This document shows positions 42,334 through 54,054 of a stretch of 64,000 nt of DNA, piece after piece. A program made the translations under genes and the position numbers. The notes beneath the pieces are model-generated. The model was given only the letters and a program-made list of their open reading frames with translations. It ran no database searches and was not told the DNA's origin. The stretch comes from Parasulfuritortus cantonensis. Its GTDB lineage: Bacteria > Pseudomonadota > Gammaproteobacteria > Burkholderiales > Thiobacillaceae. The first letter of the stretch is position 1; every line of letters starts with the position of its first letter. The stretch lies in contig NZ_SJZB01000045.1 in assembly GCF_004337445.1 (NCBI RefSeq), forward strand, positions 1 to 64,000, given 5' to 3'.

Positions 42334-44010
42334 TCACACCCACCTCGACCAGACGTTGAGACGGCGCGAGATGCCGAGCACCGCCTGCGACAGCCAGGCG
42401 AAGATGTCGGCGACGTAGAACTCGCGCGAGATCAGCGAATACAGCGCCAGCCGGAAGGCCGAGGCCGGGCCGTTCTGCCGGCCGCGATTGGCCAGGGTGT
42501 AGAAGGTTGCCAGCCAGCCCAGCACCACCACCGCCGTGACCAGCCCGACCAGGCCGTAGAAGGTGCTCAGCGGAATGCTGGCCGCCTCGTAGATGCGCTG
42601 GCTGAGCGTCGAATCCGGATAGAGGAACTGGCCGAAGGCATGCTCCATCAGCGTGTAGCCGGCGACCACGACGGTGAGCGACAGGACGATCATCGCCATC
42701 AGCCGCCACGGGCTTTCGGCCTGCATGCGGTAGGTGGCGAACAAGAGCTGCGCGCCGGTGACCCAGCCGAAGAAGAGCAGGATGATGGCGCCCTGCTCGC
42801 CGACGAAGCCGCCGCCCAGCAGCCAGTGCGACAGGCCGAGCAGGACGAACGGCACCACCACGGTGATCGCCGCGGCCAGCAGCCAGGGCAGGCGCGAGCC
42901 GGCCGCGCGGCGCTCGACGACGAAGGTGTAGACCTCGTCGTGCGGCACGCCGTCCTGCTTGCGGGCGTTGCCGATCATGCCGCCGGCGCCGAGGAACAAC
43001 GTCCCTTTGAACAGGCCGTGCGCGATCAGGTGGTAGATGGCGAGCGAGAAGGCGCCCACGCCCACCTCGACGAACATGAAGCCCATCTGGCCCATGGTCG
43101 AATAGCCGAGCGACTTCTTGATGTCGTTCTGGGTCAGCATCAGCACCGAGCCGAGGATGGCCGTGACCAGGCCGACCGCGAACACCAGGTGCAGCACGTC
43201 GCCGGCATGGACGTAGACCGGCGCGAAGCGGTTGATGACGAAGCCGCCGGCGTTGACGATGCCGGCGTGCATCAGCGCCGAGACCGGGGTCGGCCCTTCC
43301 ATGGTGTAGGGCAGCCAGGTGTGGAGCGGGAACTGGGCCGAGCGGGCGAACGCCGCCAGCGCCACCAGCAGCGCCACGGTGGGCGCCAGCGGCAGGCCGA
43401 GGATGGTCGCCACGTCCGGCGTCTCGGCGATGTGGCTGAACAGCTCCGGCAGCGACACCGTGCCGAAGGCCTGGTAGAGCAGCAGCGCGGCCAGCACCAT
43501 GGGCACGTCGCCGAGGCGATAGGTGATGAAGGTCCAGAAGGCGTAGCGCTGCGCCTCCTCGCGCCGCAGGTCGTGGCCGAGCAGGAAATAGAGCAGCACG
43601 CCGACCAGATGCCAGGCCACCAGCAGGGTGATCAGATCGCCCGCCGTGACCATCAGCAGGATGGTCATCGTCATCAGGTCGAGCAGCGCGAAGAAACGGC
43701 CATAGCCCGCGTCCTCGGCCATGTAGCGGACGGAATAGACATGCACCACCAGGCTGATCGCCGACACCAGCACGGCCATGACGCTGCCGAGCGGATCGAG
43801 GTACAGCGCGCCCCAGCCGAACGACACCGTATGCGACTGCGGCTGCTGGAAGTGCAGGGTCAGCAGGCCGATGGCGAGCACGGTGGTGAAAGCGGCGAAG
43901 CCCACGCTCAGGCGCGCCACGGACGGCCGCGCCATGCGGCCCGCGAACAGGGTGATGAGAACGGCCGAGAGCAACGGCGCGACGGGGAGGAGGATGGCCA
44001 GTCGATCCAT
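42334..44010 (-). CDS. dabB: DabB, NuoL-like membrane subunit of the DAB pump
   Basis: A 558-residue protein, ATG 44010 (MDRLAILLPVAPLLS), with ribosome site GGAGAGG. About 14 helices; the proton-antiporter family motif is strong: YFLLGHDLRREEAQRYAF, LHTWLPYTMEGPTPVSALMHAGIVNAGGFVINR (in parts) and the discontinuous-helix Lys in QNDIKKSLGYSTMGQMGFM. DabB couples cation movement to DabA. It heads the dab operon, 115 bp from a composite CbbR-like operator. Confidence 0.95.
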   Translation of the reverse strand: MDRLAILLPVAPLLSAVLITLFAGRMARPSVARLSVGFAAFTTVLAIGLLTLHFQQPQSHTVSFGWGALYLDPLGSVMAVLVSAISLVVHVYSVRYMAEDAGYGRFFALLDLMTMTILLMVTAGDLITLLVAWHLVGVLLYFLLGHDLRREEAQRYAFWTFITYRLGDVPMVLAALLLYQAFGTVSLPELFSHIAETPDVATILGLPLAPTVALLVALAAFARSAQFPLHTWLPYTMEGPTPVSALMHAGIVNAGGFVINRFAPVYVHAGDVLHLVFAVGLVTAILGSVLMLTQNDIKKSLGYSTMGQMGFMFVEVGVGAFSLAIYHLIAHGLFKGTLFLGAGGMIGNARKQDGVPHDEVYTFVVERRAAGSRLPWLLAAAITVVVPFVLLGLSHWLLGGGFVGEQGAIILLFFGWVTGAQLLFATYRMQAESPWRLMAMIVLSLTVVVAGYTLMEHAFGQFLYPDSTLSQRIYEAASIPLSTFYGLVGLVTAVVVLGWLATFYTLANRGRQNGPASAFRLALYSLISREFYVADIFAWLSQAVLGISRRLNVWSRWV

Positions 44011-44106
44011 CACGCCACCTCTCCGTGGCCGGCAAGAATGTTTATCCAGGCAATCTGGCGCTGCATCGAAGACCTCGCATAGTCGTCCCGATTGGGTTAC
44101 GAGCCG

Positions 44107-44173
44107 ATGGTATGCAAGGCCTTACATAAACAAAAATTTTCGTTTTTTATGAAATATATTAACTATTGTTAAT
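44107..44173 (-). promoter_or_regulatory. CbbR-type composite operator and promoter of the dab operon
   Basis: A 27-bp element at 44125-44151 (CATAAACAAAA to TTTTTTATG) is followed, at offset 33, by the dyad ATTAACTATTGTTAAT at 44158-44173. A minus-strand -10 candidate, TACCAT, lies at 44107-44112. The half-site ATTAA is that of the csoS2/cbbR2 site. The remaining 44174-44375 stretch shows no gene. Confidence 0.75.
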
Positions 44174-44375
44174 CAATCAGCAGGCTCGCGCGAGGTGCCT
44201 GCTGCGTGGCATGTACGTTGAGTTGGATGGCAGAAGCTGCGCCAGCGTGGGCTTCTGCGACGGCGGCCGTCGCAGACCTTCATTCACCTGGCCGGCCACG
44301 TCAGGACGTGCGATCTCCGCACGCCTGCAGTAGTCCGGCTCTAAAGGCCTTGGCACGCACTCGCTGTTCCCCGTT

Positions 44376-46904
<2,529 letters not shown>

Positions 46905-47185
46905 GGTCGTGTTGGCAAGTCTTCGGGAAGCGACCCCAAGCATAGATGGCTACACAGCGCGGAACAACACGGCAGCCGGCGTGCCGGCAGCCAAGGCTGG
47001 ACAACGCCGGTCCGGAACATCAACCCGGGCGGCCCCGGCCTGTTTCGTCACCGCGTCAGGGCCGCATGTAGCAGCGGGAGTTCTTGGCTCCCGCCGCCGC
47101 TGGGGACTCAGCTTGCCGGCGCAAGTTGGCCCGCAGCGAAAGTTGCCACCATCACACGGAATGGATAGGCAGGTCGAATCCACCG

Positions 47186-49528
47186 TTATCGGGTCAAACC
47201 GGCGTAGAGGAGGGGCAACTTTTCCGGCAGCCGTTCGACATGATCCACGACCATGTAGTTGCGTTGGCCGAAGATGCGGCTGACGTAGTTGTCGGCGCGC
47301 GGGTCCAGGCTCATGCAATAGGTCATCACGCCGGACTTGGCCACGTCTTCGACCGCCTTCTTGGTGTCGTTGCGCAGGTACTGCGGATCGCGCACGTCGA
47401 CGTCGGCGGGCTCGCCATCGGTGATGACGATGAGCAGCTTCTTGGCCGAACGCTGCAGCTTGAGATGGTGGCCGGCGTGGCGGATGGCCGCGCCCATGCG
47501 GGTCGAGAGCTGGCCGGTCATGCCGGCCAGACGCGACTTGGGCTCTTCGTCCCAGTGCTGGTCGAAATCCTTGAAGCGGTAATACTCGACGTTGTGCCGG
47601 CCGTCCGAACAGAAGCCGTGGATGGCGAACGGGTCGCCGACCTTGCTGATGGCGTCGGAGAGCAGCACGCAGGCGCGCCGGGTGAGGTCGAGCACCGAGT
47701 ATTCCTGGCCGTGCACCAGTTCGTTGGTCGATTCCGACAAGTCGAGCAGCACCAGGATGGAGAAGTCGCGCGTCTTCCTGACACTGCGCATCATGATGCG
47801 CGGGTCGGGCTGGTTGCCGAGCCGGATGTCGGTAAAGCCCTGGATGGCGGCATTGATGTCGATCTCGTCGCCGTCCTCCAGCTTGCGGATGCGCTGCACG
47901 CCCTGCGGCTGCATGGCGTCGAGCAGGAACTTCATGCGATGGATCTCGCGCTTATGCTCGGCGACGATGTCGTTGATCATCTGCAGGTCGCCCAGCTTGC
48001 CGCGCTTTTCCATCACCGTGGCCCAGGCCGGGCGTTCGAGCTGGATCTGGTAGTCCCACTCGGAATAGTGGAAGGGGTCGGAGACCGGCTCCTTGCCTTC
48101 CAGCGAATTGATGGTGACGCCTTCCTGGTCGAGGTGGAACTCGGTCGGCAGGACCCAAATCTCCTGGGCATCGTCGCCGGCCAGCTCGTTGTCGACCTCG
48201 TTCACCATCTCCATGATGTTGACGTACTTGCGGACCTGCTTGACGGTGTCGTAACCGGCGTTGGCGGCCTTCTCGAAATCGAATTCCTCGAACTCCCAGA
48301 AGTAGCGGTTGTCGTCGCGATAGACCGCAGTCTGCAGGTCGGTACGCGGATTGAACGGAATCTTCTTCTCGCCGAAGCTGTGCGCCAGTTGCACGCCGAT
48401 TTCCCAGGAGGTCTGGTTGGTATCCAGCTTGTCCTGCGCCTGGGCGAACAGCATCCGGCCTTCGGCGATCCAGCGATCGTCGTCCTGGTAGTCCGGGTCG
48501 AGCAGGGCACGGGCCAGGCGGTCGAGGTAGTTGGCCACCGTCGCGCCCATGGCCGGCGTGGCGGTGTGGAACTGGCTCCACAGCTGCCGGAGGCCCGGGA
48601 AGCGGCGAATGGACAGGGTCTCGACGCGCGCGTCTTCGATCGCCGAGATCACGGCCATCTGGAACGGGCTCAACGCCTCGGCCGAAATCGGCACCTTGGT
48701 TTCGACCACGTGCGCGGCACAGTGCGCCGATGCGGCACGGTAGAGCTCGATACCCGAGACGGGATCGGCCTCTTCGGATGGCCGGAAGTCGTCGAAGGCA
48801 TCGGGCAGGTGCAGCAGGTAATCCTCGATGTATGGACGGTAGCCTTCGCGGTTCTCGAAGTCGCCCGAGGTCGGCCGCATGAAGAAGTCGCGTGCCCAGA
48901 GCGCGCGCAGGTACATGTTGATGCGGCGCTGGACATCGACCAGCAGGGTGCCCTTGCGCTCCTTCTGGAGCATGGCCAGCGATTCCTTGGACTCCAGGCC
49001 GAAGTACTTGACCTGTTCCGGGTAGTCGGTGCGGTGCGCGTGCGCGCCCCACAGCGCCCAGCGGCGCAGACCGCCCAGGGTCAGGTGCTGGAACAGCACT
49101 TCGAGTTTATCCAGCATCGGCCGGACGCCACGTGGCGCCTGGGCGATCAGGATATTGACGAACTGCAGGTAGTTGAGGAACAGCTGGCCGTCGCCGAGCC
49201 GGTTGGCGGCGGTCGGCGCGGTCGCCAGCAGCAGTTCGATCACCGAGCCGGAGGTCTTGGAGGCCAGCATCAAGCACGCCGTCGCCAGGTCGGCGACCAC
49301 GTCTTCGCCGACTTCCTTGGCCACCCGCGGCGCTTCCTCGATCCAGGTTTCCACTAGCGAATCGCCGCGGCCGAGGCCGCGGATGGCGGAAACGCCCTTC
49401 AGATAGTTGTCCAGCCCGCGCGGGGAGAAGACCTTGGTCACCTCGTGCCAGTTGGCCTCCAGCGCATGCCGGGTGTGCTCGGAGAGGTCCTCGAGCAGTT
49501 CGGCGTAGTCGTCTAGGTTGATGGACAT
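47186..49528 (-). CDS. cbbO: RuBisCO activase subunit CbbO (paralogue 2)
   Basis: A 780-residue protein with a C-terminal VWA domain: MIDAS motif DLSESTNE near 587-594, then TDGEPADVDV, ending PEKLPLLYAGLTR. It shares architecture with the 14332-16599 paralogue but differs substantially in the N-terminal region. It is the last gene of the cbbL-cbbS-cbbQ2-gammaCA-cbbO2 cluster, 27 bp after the gamma-CA-like gene. It should deliver CbbQ2 to form IA RuBisCO. Confidence 0.92.
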   Translation of the reverse strand: MSINLDDYAELLEDLSEHTRHALEANWHEVTKVFSPRGLDNYLKGVSAIRGLGRGDSLVETWIEEAPRVAKEVGEDVVADLATACLMLASKTSGSVIELLLATAPTAANRLGDGQLFLNYLQFVNILIAQAPRGVRPMLDKLEVLFQHLTLGGLRRWALWGAHAHRTDYPEQVKYFGLESKESLAMLQKERKGTLLVDVQRRINMYLRALWARDFFMRPTSGDFENREGYRPYIEDYLLHLPDAFDDFRPSEEADPVSGIELYRAASAHCAAHVVETKVPISAEALSPFQMAVISAIEDARVETLSIRRFPGLRQLWSQFHTATPAMGATVANYLDRLARALLDPDYQDDDRWIAEGRMLFAQAQDKLDTNQTSWEIGVQLAHSFGEKKIPFNPRTDLQTAVYRDDNRYFWEFEEFDFEKAANAGYDTVKQVRKYVNIMEMVNEVDNELAGDDAQEIWVLPTEFHLDQEGVTINSLEGKEPVSDPFHYSEWDYQIQLERPAWATVMEKRGKLGDLQMINDIVAEHKREIHRMKFLLDAMQPQGVQRIRKLEDGDEIDINAAIQGFTDIRLGNQPDPRIMMRSVRKTRDFSILVLLDLSESTNELVHGQEYSVLDLTRRACVLLSDAISKVGDPFAIHGFCSDGRHNVEYYRFKDFDQHWDEEPKSRLAGMTGQLSTRMGAAIRHAGHHLKLQRSAKKLLIVITDGEPADVDVRDPQYLRNDTKKAVEDVAKSGVMTYCMSLDPRADNYVSRIFGQRNYMVVDHVERLPEKLPLLYAGLTR

Positions 49529-49555
49529 TTTCGTTACCTTTCGCCGCCAGCAGGG

Positions 49556-50116
49556 CTAGAACTCGTTCTGCAGTCTCTTGTAGCCCTGGACGAGGTTGAT
49601 ATTGGTGTGGGCGACGTCCTCGGAAAAGTCGGCAAAGTCCGGCGTCACCTGCTCGATCGTGCTGAGGTCGGTGTCGGAGTGGATGGCGGTGGTCGAGGGG
49701 ATGTGGAAGCGGGGCGGCACGTGGCAGCCCTCCACCACCGAGTTGTGCCGGACCACGGCCTCATCGCCGACCACGCAGTTGAACAGCACCGAGTTGAAAC
49801 CGACGAAGACCCGGTTCCCGACTTCGCACGGCCCGTGGATGATGGAGCGGTGCGCGATCGAGCTGAACTCGCCGATGACGACCTTGCCGCCCGACTTGGA
49901 GTGGATCACCACGCCGTCCTGGATGTTGGAGTTGGCGCCGATGACGATCGGATCCATGGTGCCGTCGTCCTTGGTTTCGTCGGCGCGGATCACCACATAG
50001 GGTCCGATGAAGACGTTGGCGCCGACGAAGACCTTGCCGCACAGGATGGCGGTCGGGTCGACGAAGGCGGACTCGTCGATCACCGGCAGGTCGCCGCTCG
50101 GGTTCTTTCGGATCAT
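49556..50116 (-). CDS. Gamma-class carbonic anhydrase-like left-handed beta-helix protein
   Basis: A 186-residue hexapeptide-repeat protein (VFVGANVFIGPYVVIRADE and so on) with a C-terminal helix. The three zinc-ligand histidines of gamma carbonic anhydrases are present: VVIHSK, and SIAHRSIIHGP with the usual five-residue separation. It resembles the N-terminal domain of CcmM. Being inserted between cbbQ2 (13-bp gap) and cbbO2 (27-bp gap), it probably helps supply CO2 to, or docks with, the non-carboxysomal form IA enzyme. Activity is not proven. Confidence 0.85.
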   Translation of the reverse strand: MIRKNPSGDLPVIDESAFVDPTAILCGKVFVGANVFIGPYVVIRADETKDDGTMDPIVIGANSNIQDGVVIHSKSGGKVVIGEFSSIAHRSIIHGPCEVGNRVFVGFNSVLFNCVVGDEAVVRHNSVVEGCHVPPRFHIPSTTAIHSDTDLSTIEQVTPDFADFSEDVAHTNINLVQGYKRLQNEF

Positions 50117-50129
50117 GTCGTCCGCCGTC

Positions 50130-50930
50130 TCAGAAGAAGGTGGTCACGGCGGCATCCAGGGCGTCGCGCATGTCCGGATCGTCGGTGATCGGGCGCACCA
50201 GCGCGACCCGGCACGCGGCCAGCGGCGCCACGCCCTTGGCGATCAGGCTGCCGGCGTAGATCAGCATGCGGGTGGAGAGGCCCTCGTCGAGGCCATGGCC
50301 CTTGAGGTTGCGGGAACGCTCCGCAATGGACACCAGCTTGCCCGCGACCTCGGCGTTGACCCCGGCTTCGTGGGCGACGATCTCGGTCTCGATGGCATGT
50401 TCGGGATAGGTGAAGTCGAGGCCGCCGAAACGCTGTTTGGTGGATTGCTTGAGGTCCTTCATCAGGCTCTGGTAGCCGGGGTTGTAGCTGATGACGATCT
50501 GGAAATCGGGGTGCGCGTTGACCAGCTCGCCCTTCTTTTCCAGGGGCAGGACGCGGCGGTTGTCGGTCAGCGGGTGGATCACGACGGTGGTGTCCTGGCG
50601 GGCTTCCACCACTTCGTCCAGGTAGACGATGGCACCGTGGCGGGCGCCGATGGCGAGCGGTCCGTCTTGCCATTCGGTGCCGGACGCGGAGAGCAGGAAG
50701 CGGCCGACCAGGTCGGATGCGGTCATGTCCTCGTTACAGGCCACGGTGATCAGCGGCTTGCCCAGCTTCCAGGCCATGTATTCGACGAAACGGGTCTTGC
50801 CGCAGCCGGTCGGGCCCTTGAGCATGATGGGCATGCGCACGGAGTAGGCGGCTTCGTAGAGCTCCACCTCGTCGGCAACGGAGCGGTAGTAGGGTTCTTT
50901 CTCGATGCGGTATTGTTCGATGATGCTCAT
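50130..50930 (-). CDS. cbbQ: RuBisCO activase AAA+ subunit CbbQ (paralogue 2)
   Basis: A 266-residue MoxR AAA+ ATPase with Walker [11 protein letters not shown] near 39-48 and Walker [13 protein letters not shown] near 98-109. It is highly similar to the 16693-17502 copy. It follows cbbS after a terminator-like hairpin, so it is likely expressed at a lower level than RuBisCO itself. It partners with CbbO2 to reactivate form IA RuBisCO. Confidence 0.93.
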   Translation of the reverse strand: MSIIEQYRIEKEPYYRSVADEVELYEAAYSVRMPIMLKGPTGCGKTRFVEYMAWKLGKPLITVACNEDMTASDLVGRFLLSASGTEWQDGPLAIGARHGAIVYLDEVVEARQDTTVVIHPLTDNRRVLPLEKKGELVNAHPDFQIVISYNPGYQSLMKDLKQSTKQRFGGLDFTYPEHAIETEIVAHEAGVNAEVAGKLVSIAERSRNLKGHGLDEGLSTRMLIYAGSLIAKGVAPLAACRVALVRPITDDPDMRDALDAAVTTFF

Positions 50931-51083
50931 GTTGAGATGTCCTTGGTGTATTCATCCGCGCAGCACGCGGTACGTCGTGAACGACGACCTACGGCGTCGC
51001 GGTGTTAAGCCGCATTGGCGTTCAGGTCTTTGGCTGGCCGGAGCCACCGGTTACGACTGGTCGCGCCCCTCGCGGATGAACAA

Positions 51084-51115
51084 AGCCCCCGCCACGCGTG
51101 AGCGCGACGGGGGCT
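51084..51115 (-). terminator. Terminator/attenuator between cbbS and cbbQ2
   Basis: AGCCCCCG and CGGGGGCT make a strong stem around a 16-base region (51092-51107). On the minus strand a TTTGTT run follows. It sits 22 bp after the cbbS stop and would set cbbLS above cbbQO expression. Confidence 0.8.
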
Positions 51116-51137
51116 GTGCTAGTTCAGTCCGCCGCGC

Positions 51138-51494
51138 TTAGACGGTCTTGCCGCGGTAGATCACCATGGCGGCGCCCTGGCTCTGCGCGAAGTTGTCGTA
51201 GCCGACCAGGCGAACGTGGTTGTTCGGGTTCGCCTTGTGGCAGGCTTCGGCTTCACCCAGGATTCGATCCACGTCGGTCTCGCCGAACATCGGCAGCTTC
51301 CACATGTACCAGTAGGAGTCCATCAGGTGCTCGGGCTCGGTGTGTTCGATGGCGGGGTTCCAGCCCTTGCCGACGATGTACTCGACCTGCTTGCGGATAC
51401 CGGCGGCGTCCATGGCGGGCAGATAGGAGAAGGTCTCGAACTTGCGGCTGGTGGGGTCGCTCAGACGGCTTTTGTAATCAATCACTTCAGACAT
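51138..51494 (-). CDS. cbbS: RuBisCO small subunit, form IA
   Basis: A 118-residue small subunit: [33 protein letters not shown] (in parts), [11 protein letters not shown] and [23 protein letters not shown]. Four small subunits cap each end of the L8S8 enzyme. It lies 63 bp after cbbL and is followed by a terminator-like hairpin. Confidence 0.97.
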   Translation of the reverse strand: MSEVIDYKSRLSDPTSRKFETFSYLPAMDAAGIRKQVEYIVGKGWNPAIEHTEPEHLMDSYWYMWKLPMFGETDVDRILGEAEACHKANPNNHVRLVGYDNFAQSQGAAMVIYRGKTV

Positions 51495-51557
51495 GTCTTA
51501 CTCCTGATATGGGTGTGAATTTCCGGCACGCGGTTGCGGCGCACCGGAATCGGTTCA

Positions 51558-52979
51558 TTACTTGTGAGCGACGTCCAGCTTGTCGACGGTGTCGAATTCG
51601 AACTTGATTTCCTTCCACGTTTCCATGGCGATCTTCAATTCGGGGCTGGACTTGGCGGCGTTCTCCAGAACGGCCTTGCCTTCCTTTTCGATCGCGACGC
51701 CGCGGTTGCGGGCCTCGACGCAGGCTTCCAGCGCGACACGGTTGGCGGCGGCGCCGGCGGCGTTGCCCCACGGGTGACCCAGGGTGCCGCCACCGAACTG
51801 CAGCACCGAGTCGTCACCGAAGATGGTGACCAGGGCCGGCATGTGCCAGACGTGGATGCCACCGGACGCGACGGCGAAGGCGCCGGGCATGGAGCCCCAG
51901 TCCTGGTCGAAGAAGATGCCGCGGCTGCGGTCTTCCGGCACGAAGGATTCGCGCAGCAGGTCGATCCAGCCCAGGGTGGAGGCGCGGTCGCCCTCCAGCT
52001 TGCCGACGACGGTACCGGTGTGCAGGTGGTCGCCGCCGGACAGACGCAGGATCTTGGTCAGGACGCGGAAGTGGATACCGTGGTGCGGGTTGCGGTCCAG
52101 AACGGCGTGCATGGCGCGGTGGATGTGCAGCAGCATGCCGTTGTCGCGACACCAGTTGGCCAGGCCCGTGTTGGCGCAGAAACCACCGGTGATGTAGTCG
52201 TGCATGATGATCGGCGCGCCGATTTCCTTGGCGTATTCGGCACGCTTGTACATCTCTTCCGGGGTCGGGGCGGTCACGTTCAGGTAGTGACCCTTGCGCT
52301 CGCCGGTCTCACGCTCGGCCTTGTTGATCGCCTCCATGACGAAGTCGAAACGCTGACGCCAACGCATGAAGGGCTGGCTGTTGACGTTCTCGTCGTCCTT
52401 GGTGAAGTCGAGACCGCCGCGCAGGCATTCGTAAACGGCGCGGCCGTAGTTCTTGGCGGACAGGCCCAGCTTCGGCTTGATGGTGCAGCCCAGCAGCGGA
52501 CGGCCGTACTTGTTCATGATGTCGCGCTCGACCTGGATGCCCATCGGGGGACCGCCGCAGGTCTTGACGTAGGCGATCGGGAAGCGCACGTCTTCCAGGC
52601 GCAGGGCGCGCACGGCCTTGAAGCCGAACACGTTGCCGACCAGGGAGGTGAACACGTTCACCACGGAACCCTCTTCGAACAGGTCGATGGGGTAGGCGAT
52701 GAAGGCGTAGAAGCAGGTGTCGTCGCCCGGCACGTCTTCGATGGCGTAGGCACGGCCCTTGTAATAGTCGAGGTCGGTCAGGAGGTCGGTCCACACCGTG
52801 GTCCAGGTGCCGGTGGAGGATTCGGCGGCCACGGCGGCGGCCGCTTCTTCACGGTCGACGCCAGGCTGCGGCGTGATCTTGAACACGGCCAGGATGTCGG
52901 TATCCAGCGGCGTGTATTCGGGCATCCAATAGGTTTGGCGATATTCTTTTACGCCCGCGTTATAGGTTTTGACAGCCAT
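51558..52979 (-). CDS. cbbL: RuBisCO large subunit, form IA
   Basis: A 473-residue large subunit, ATG 52979 ([18 protein letters not shown]). Catalytic features are [10 protein letters not shown], the carbamylation motif [16 protein letters not shown], and loop 6 GTVVGKLEG. The upstream frame extension is not coding. The cbbQ-O neighbours indicate the IAq (non-carboxysomal) type, although the IAc and IAq sequences are close. Since the carboxysome operon in this window has no RuBisCO of its own, this enzyme may also be its cargo unless another cbbLS exists elsewhere. Confidence 0.97.
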   Translation of the reverse strand: MAVKTYNAGVKEYRQTYWMPEYTPLDTDILAVFKITPQPGVDREEAAAAVAAESSTGTWTTVWTDLLTDLDYYKGRAYAIEDVPGDDTCFYAFIAYPIDLFEEGSVVNVFTSLVGNVFGFKAVRALRLEDVRFPIAYVKTCGGPPMGIQVERDIMNKYGRPLLGCTIKPKLGLSAKNYGRAVYECLRGGLDFTKDDENVNSQPFMRWRQRFDFVMEAINKAERETGERKGHYLNVTAPTPEEMYKRAEYAKEIGAPIIMHDYITGGFCANTGLANWCRDNGMLLHIHRAMHAVLDRNPHHGIHFRVLTKILRLSGGDHLHTGTVVGKLEGDRASTLGWIDLLRESFVPEDRSRGIFFDQDWGSMPGAFAVASGGIHVWHMPALVTIFGDDSVLQFGGGTLGHPWGNAAGAAANRVALEACVEARNRGVAIEKEGKAVLENAAKSSPELKIAMETWKEIKFEFDTVDKLDVAHK

Positions 52980-53045
52980 CTGTGTACTCCTTTTGGTCGA
53001 GTTGCATTTCACTTGGCTTTCACGCCGACGCGTGAAGTGGGACGA

Positions 53046-53112
53046 ATGATGCAAAAACCAGATCATCAATAACAGTCAAACTTTTCTATATTTGATATAG
53101 ATATATATCTAT
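53046..53112 (-). promoter_or_regulatory. CbbR-type composite operator between cbbL and cbbR3
   Basis: A perfect 16-bp dyad ATAGATATATATCTAT lies at 53097-53112, and 33 bp before its start is the counterpart element 53064-53090 (CATCAATAAC to TTTTCTATA). A minus-strand -10 candidate, CATCAT, lies at 53046-53051. The layout is as at the other four promoters, with a third half-site type, ATAGA. Confidence 0.65.
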
Positions 53113-53123
53113 ACTTTGTTTCC

Positions 53124-54038
53124 ATGCGCCACCACACGACCTTCCGCCAGTTGGAAATCTTCGAGGCCATCGCCCGCCTCGGCAGTTTCACGCGCGCGGC
53201 CGACGAGCTCTATCTGACCCAGCCGACCATCTCCATGCAGATGAAGAAGCTGGCCGACACGGTCGGCGTGCAGTTGATCGAGCAGGTGGGCAAGAAGATC
53301 AAGCTGACGGATGCCGGACGCGAGCTGGCCCAGGCCAGCCGCGAGGTGTTCGGCATCATGGACCGCTTCACCATGTCGATGGCCGAGCGCCAGGGCCTCA
53401 AGAAGGGCCGCCTGGCGCTGATGGCGGTGTCCACCGCGTCCTACTTCGCACCCCGCCTGCTGGGCGAGTTCTCGCACAAGTACCCGGGCATCGAGGTGTC
53501 ACTCAAGGTCACCAACCGGGAACAGGTCCTCGCCGGCCTGGCCGACAACCTGGCCGACCTGTACATACTGGGCCAGCCTCCGGAGGACATCGAGGTCGAG
53601 GCCAAGCCGTTCATGTGCAACCCGCTGGTGATCCTGGCCGCCCCCGACCACCCGCTGGCCGGCCAGGTGGACATCCCGCTCGCCCGCCTGGCCAAGGAGC
53701 CCTGGCTGATGCGCGAACCGGGTTCCGGCACCCGCATGGCGGTGGAGCGCCTGTTCGAGGACGAGGGCATCGAGTTCCGCCCGCGCATGGACCTGGGCAG
53801 CAACGAGGCGATCAAGCAGGCCATCCTGGCCGGCCTCGGCATCGCCGTGATGTCCACCCATTCGCTGACCCTGAATCCGCCCGGCCAGTTCGCCGTCCTG
53901 AAGGCGCGCGGCTTTCCCATCCTGCGCCAGTGGTATGCGGTCTACCCGGCCGGCCGGCCGCTCTCGGCCGTGGCCGCCACCTTCCTCGACTACCTGCTGG
54001 CCCAGGACGCCGCCCAGGCCCGCTGCGCGGCCCCCTGA
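53124..54038 (+). CDS. cbbR: LysR-type regulator CbbR (paralogue 3, cbbL-linked)
   Basis: A 304-residue LysR regulator: HTH LYLTQPTISMQMKKLADTVG and effector-domain signature MREPGSGTRMAVERLF, then EAIKQAILAGLGIAVMS. It is divergent from cbbL with a composite dyad site in the 144-bp gap. It is followed 16 bp later by the Na/Pi cotransporter-like gene, which may be co-transcribed. Confidence 0.92.
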   Translation: MRHHTTFRQLEIFEAIARLGSFTRAADELYLTQPTISMQMKKLADTVGVQLIEQVGKKIKLTDAGRELAQASREVFGIMDRFTMSMAERQGLKKGRLALMAVSTASYFAPRLLGEFSHKYPGIEVSLKVTNREQVLAGLADNLADLYILGQPPEDIEVEAKPFMCNPLVILAAPDHPLAGQVDIPLARLAKEPWLMREPGSGTRMAVERLFEDEGIEFRPRMDLGSNEAIKQAILAGLGIAVMSTHSLTLNPPGQFAVLKARGFPILRQWYAVYPAGRPLSAVAATFLDYLLAQDAAQARCAAP

Positions 54039-54054
54039 ACGGCGGGCCCCCGGC

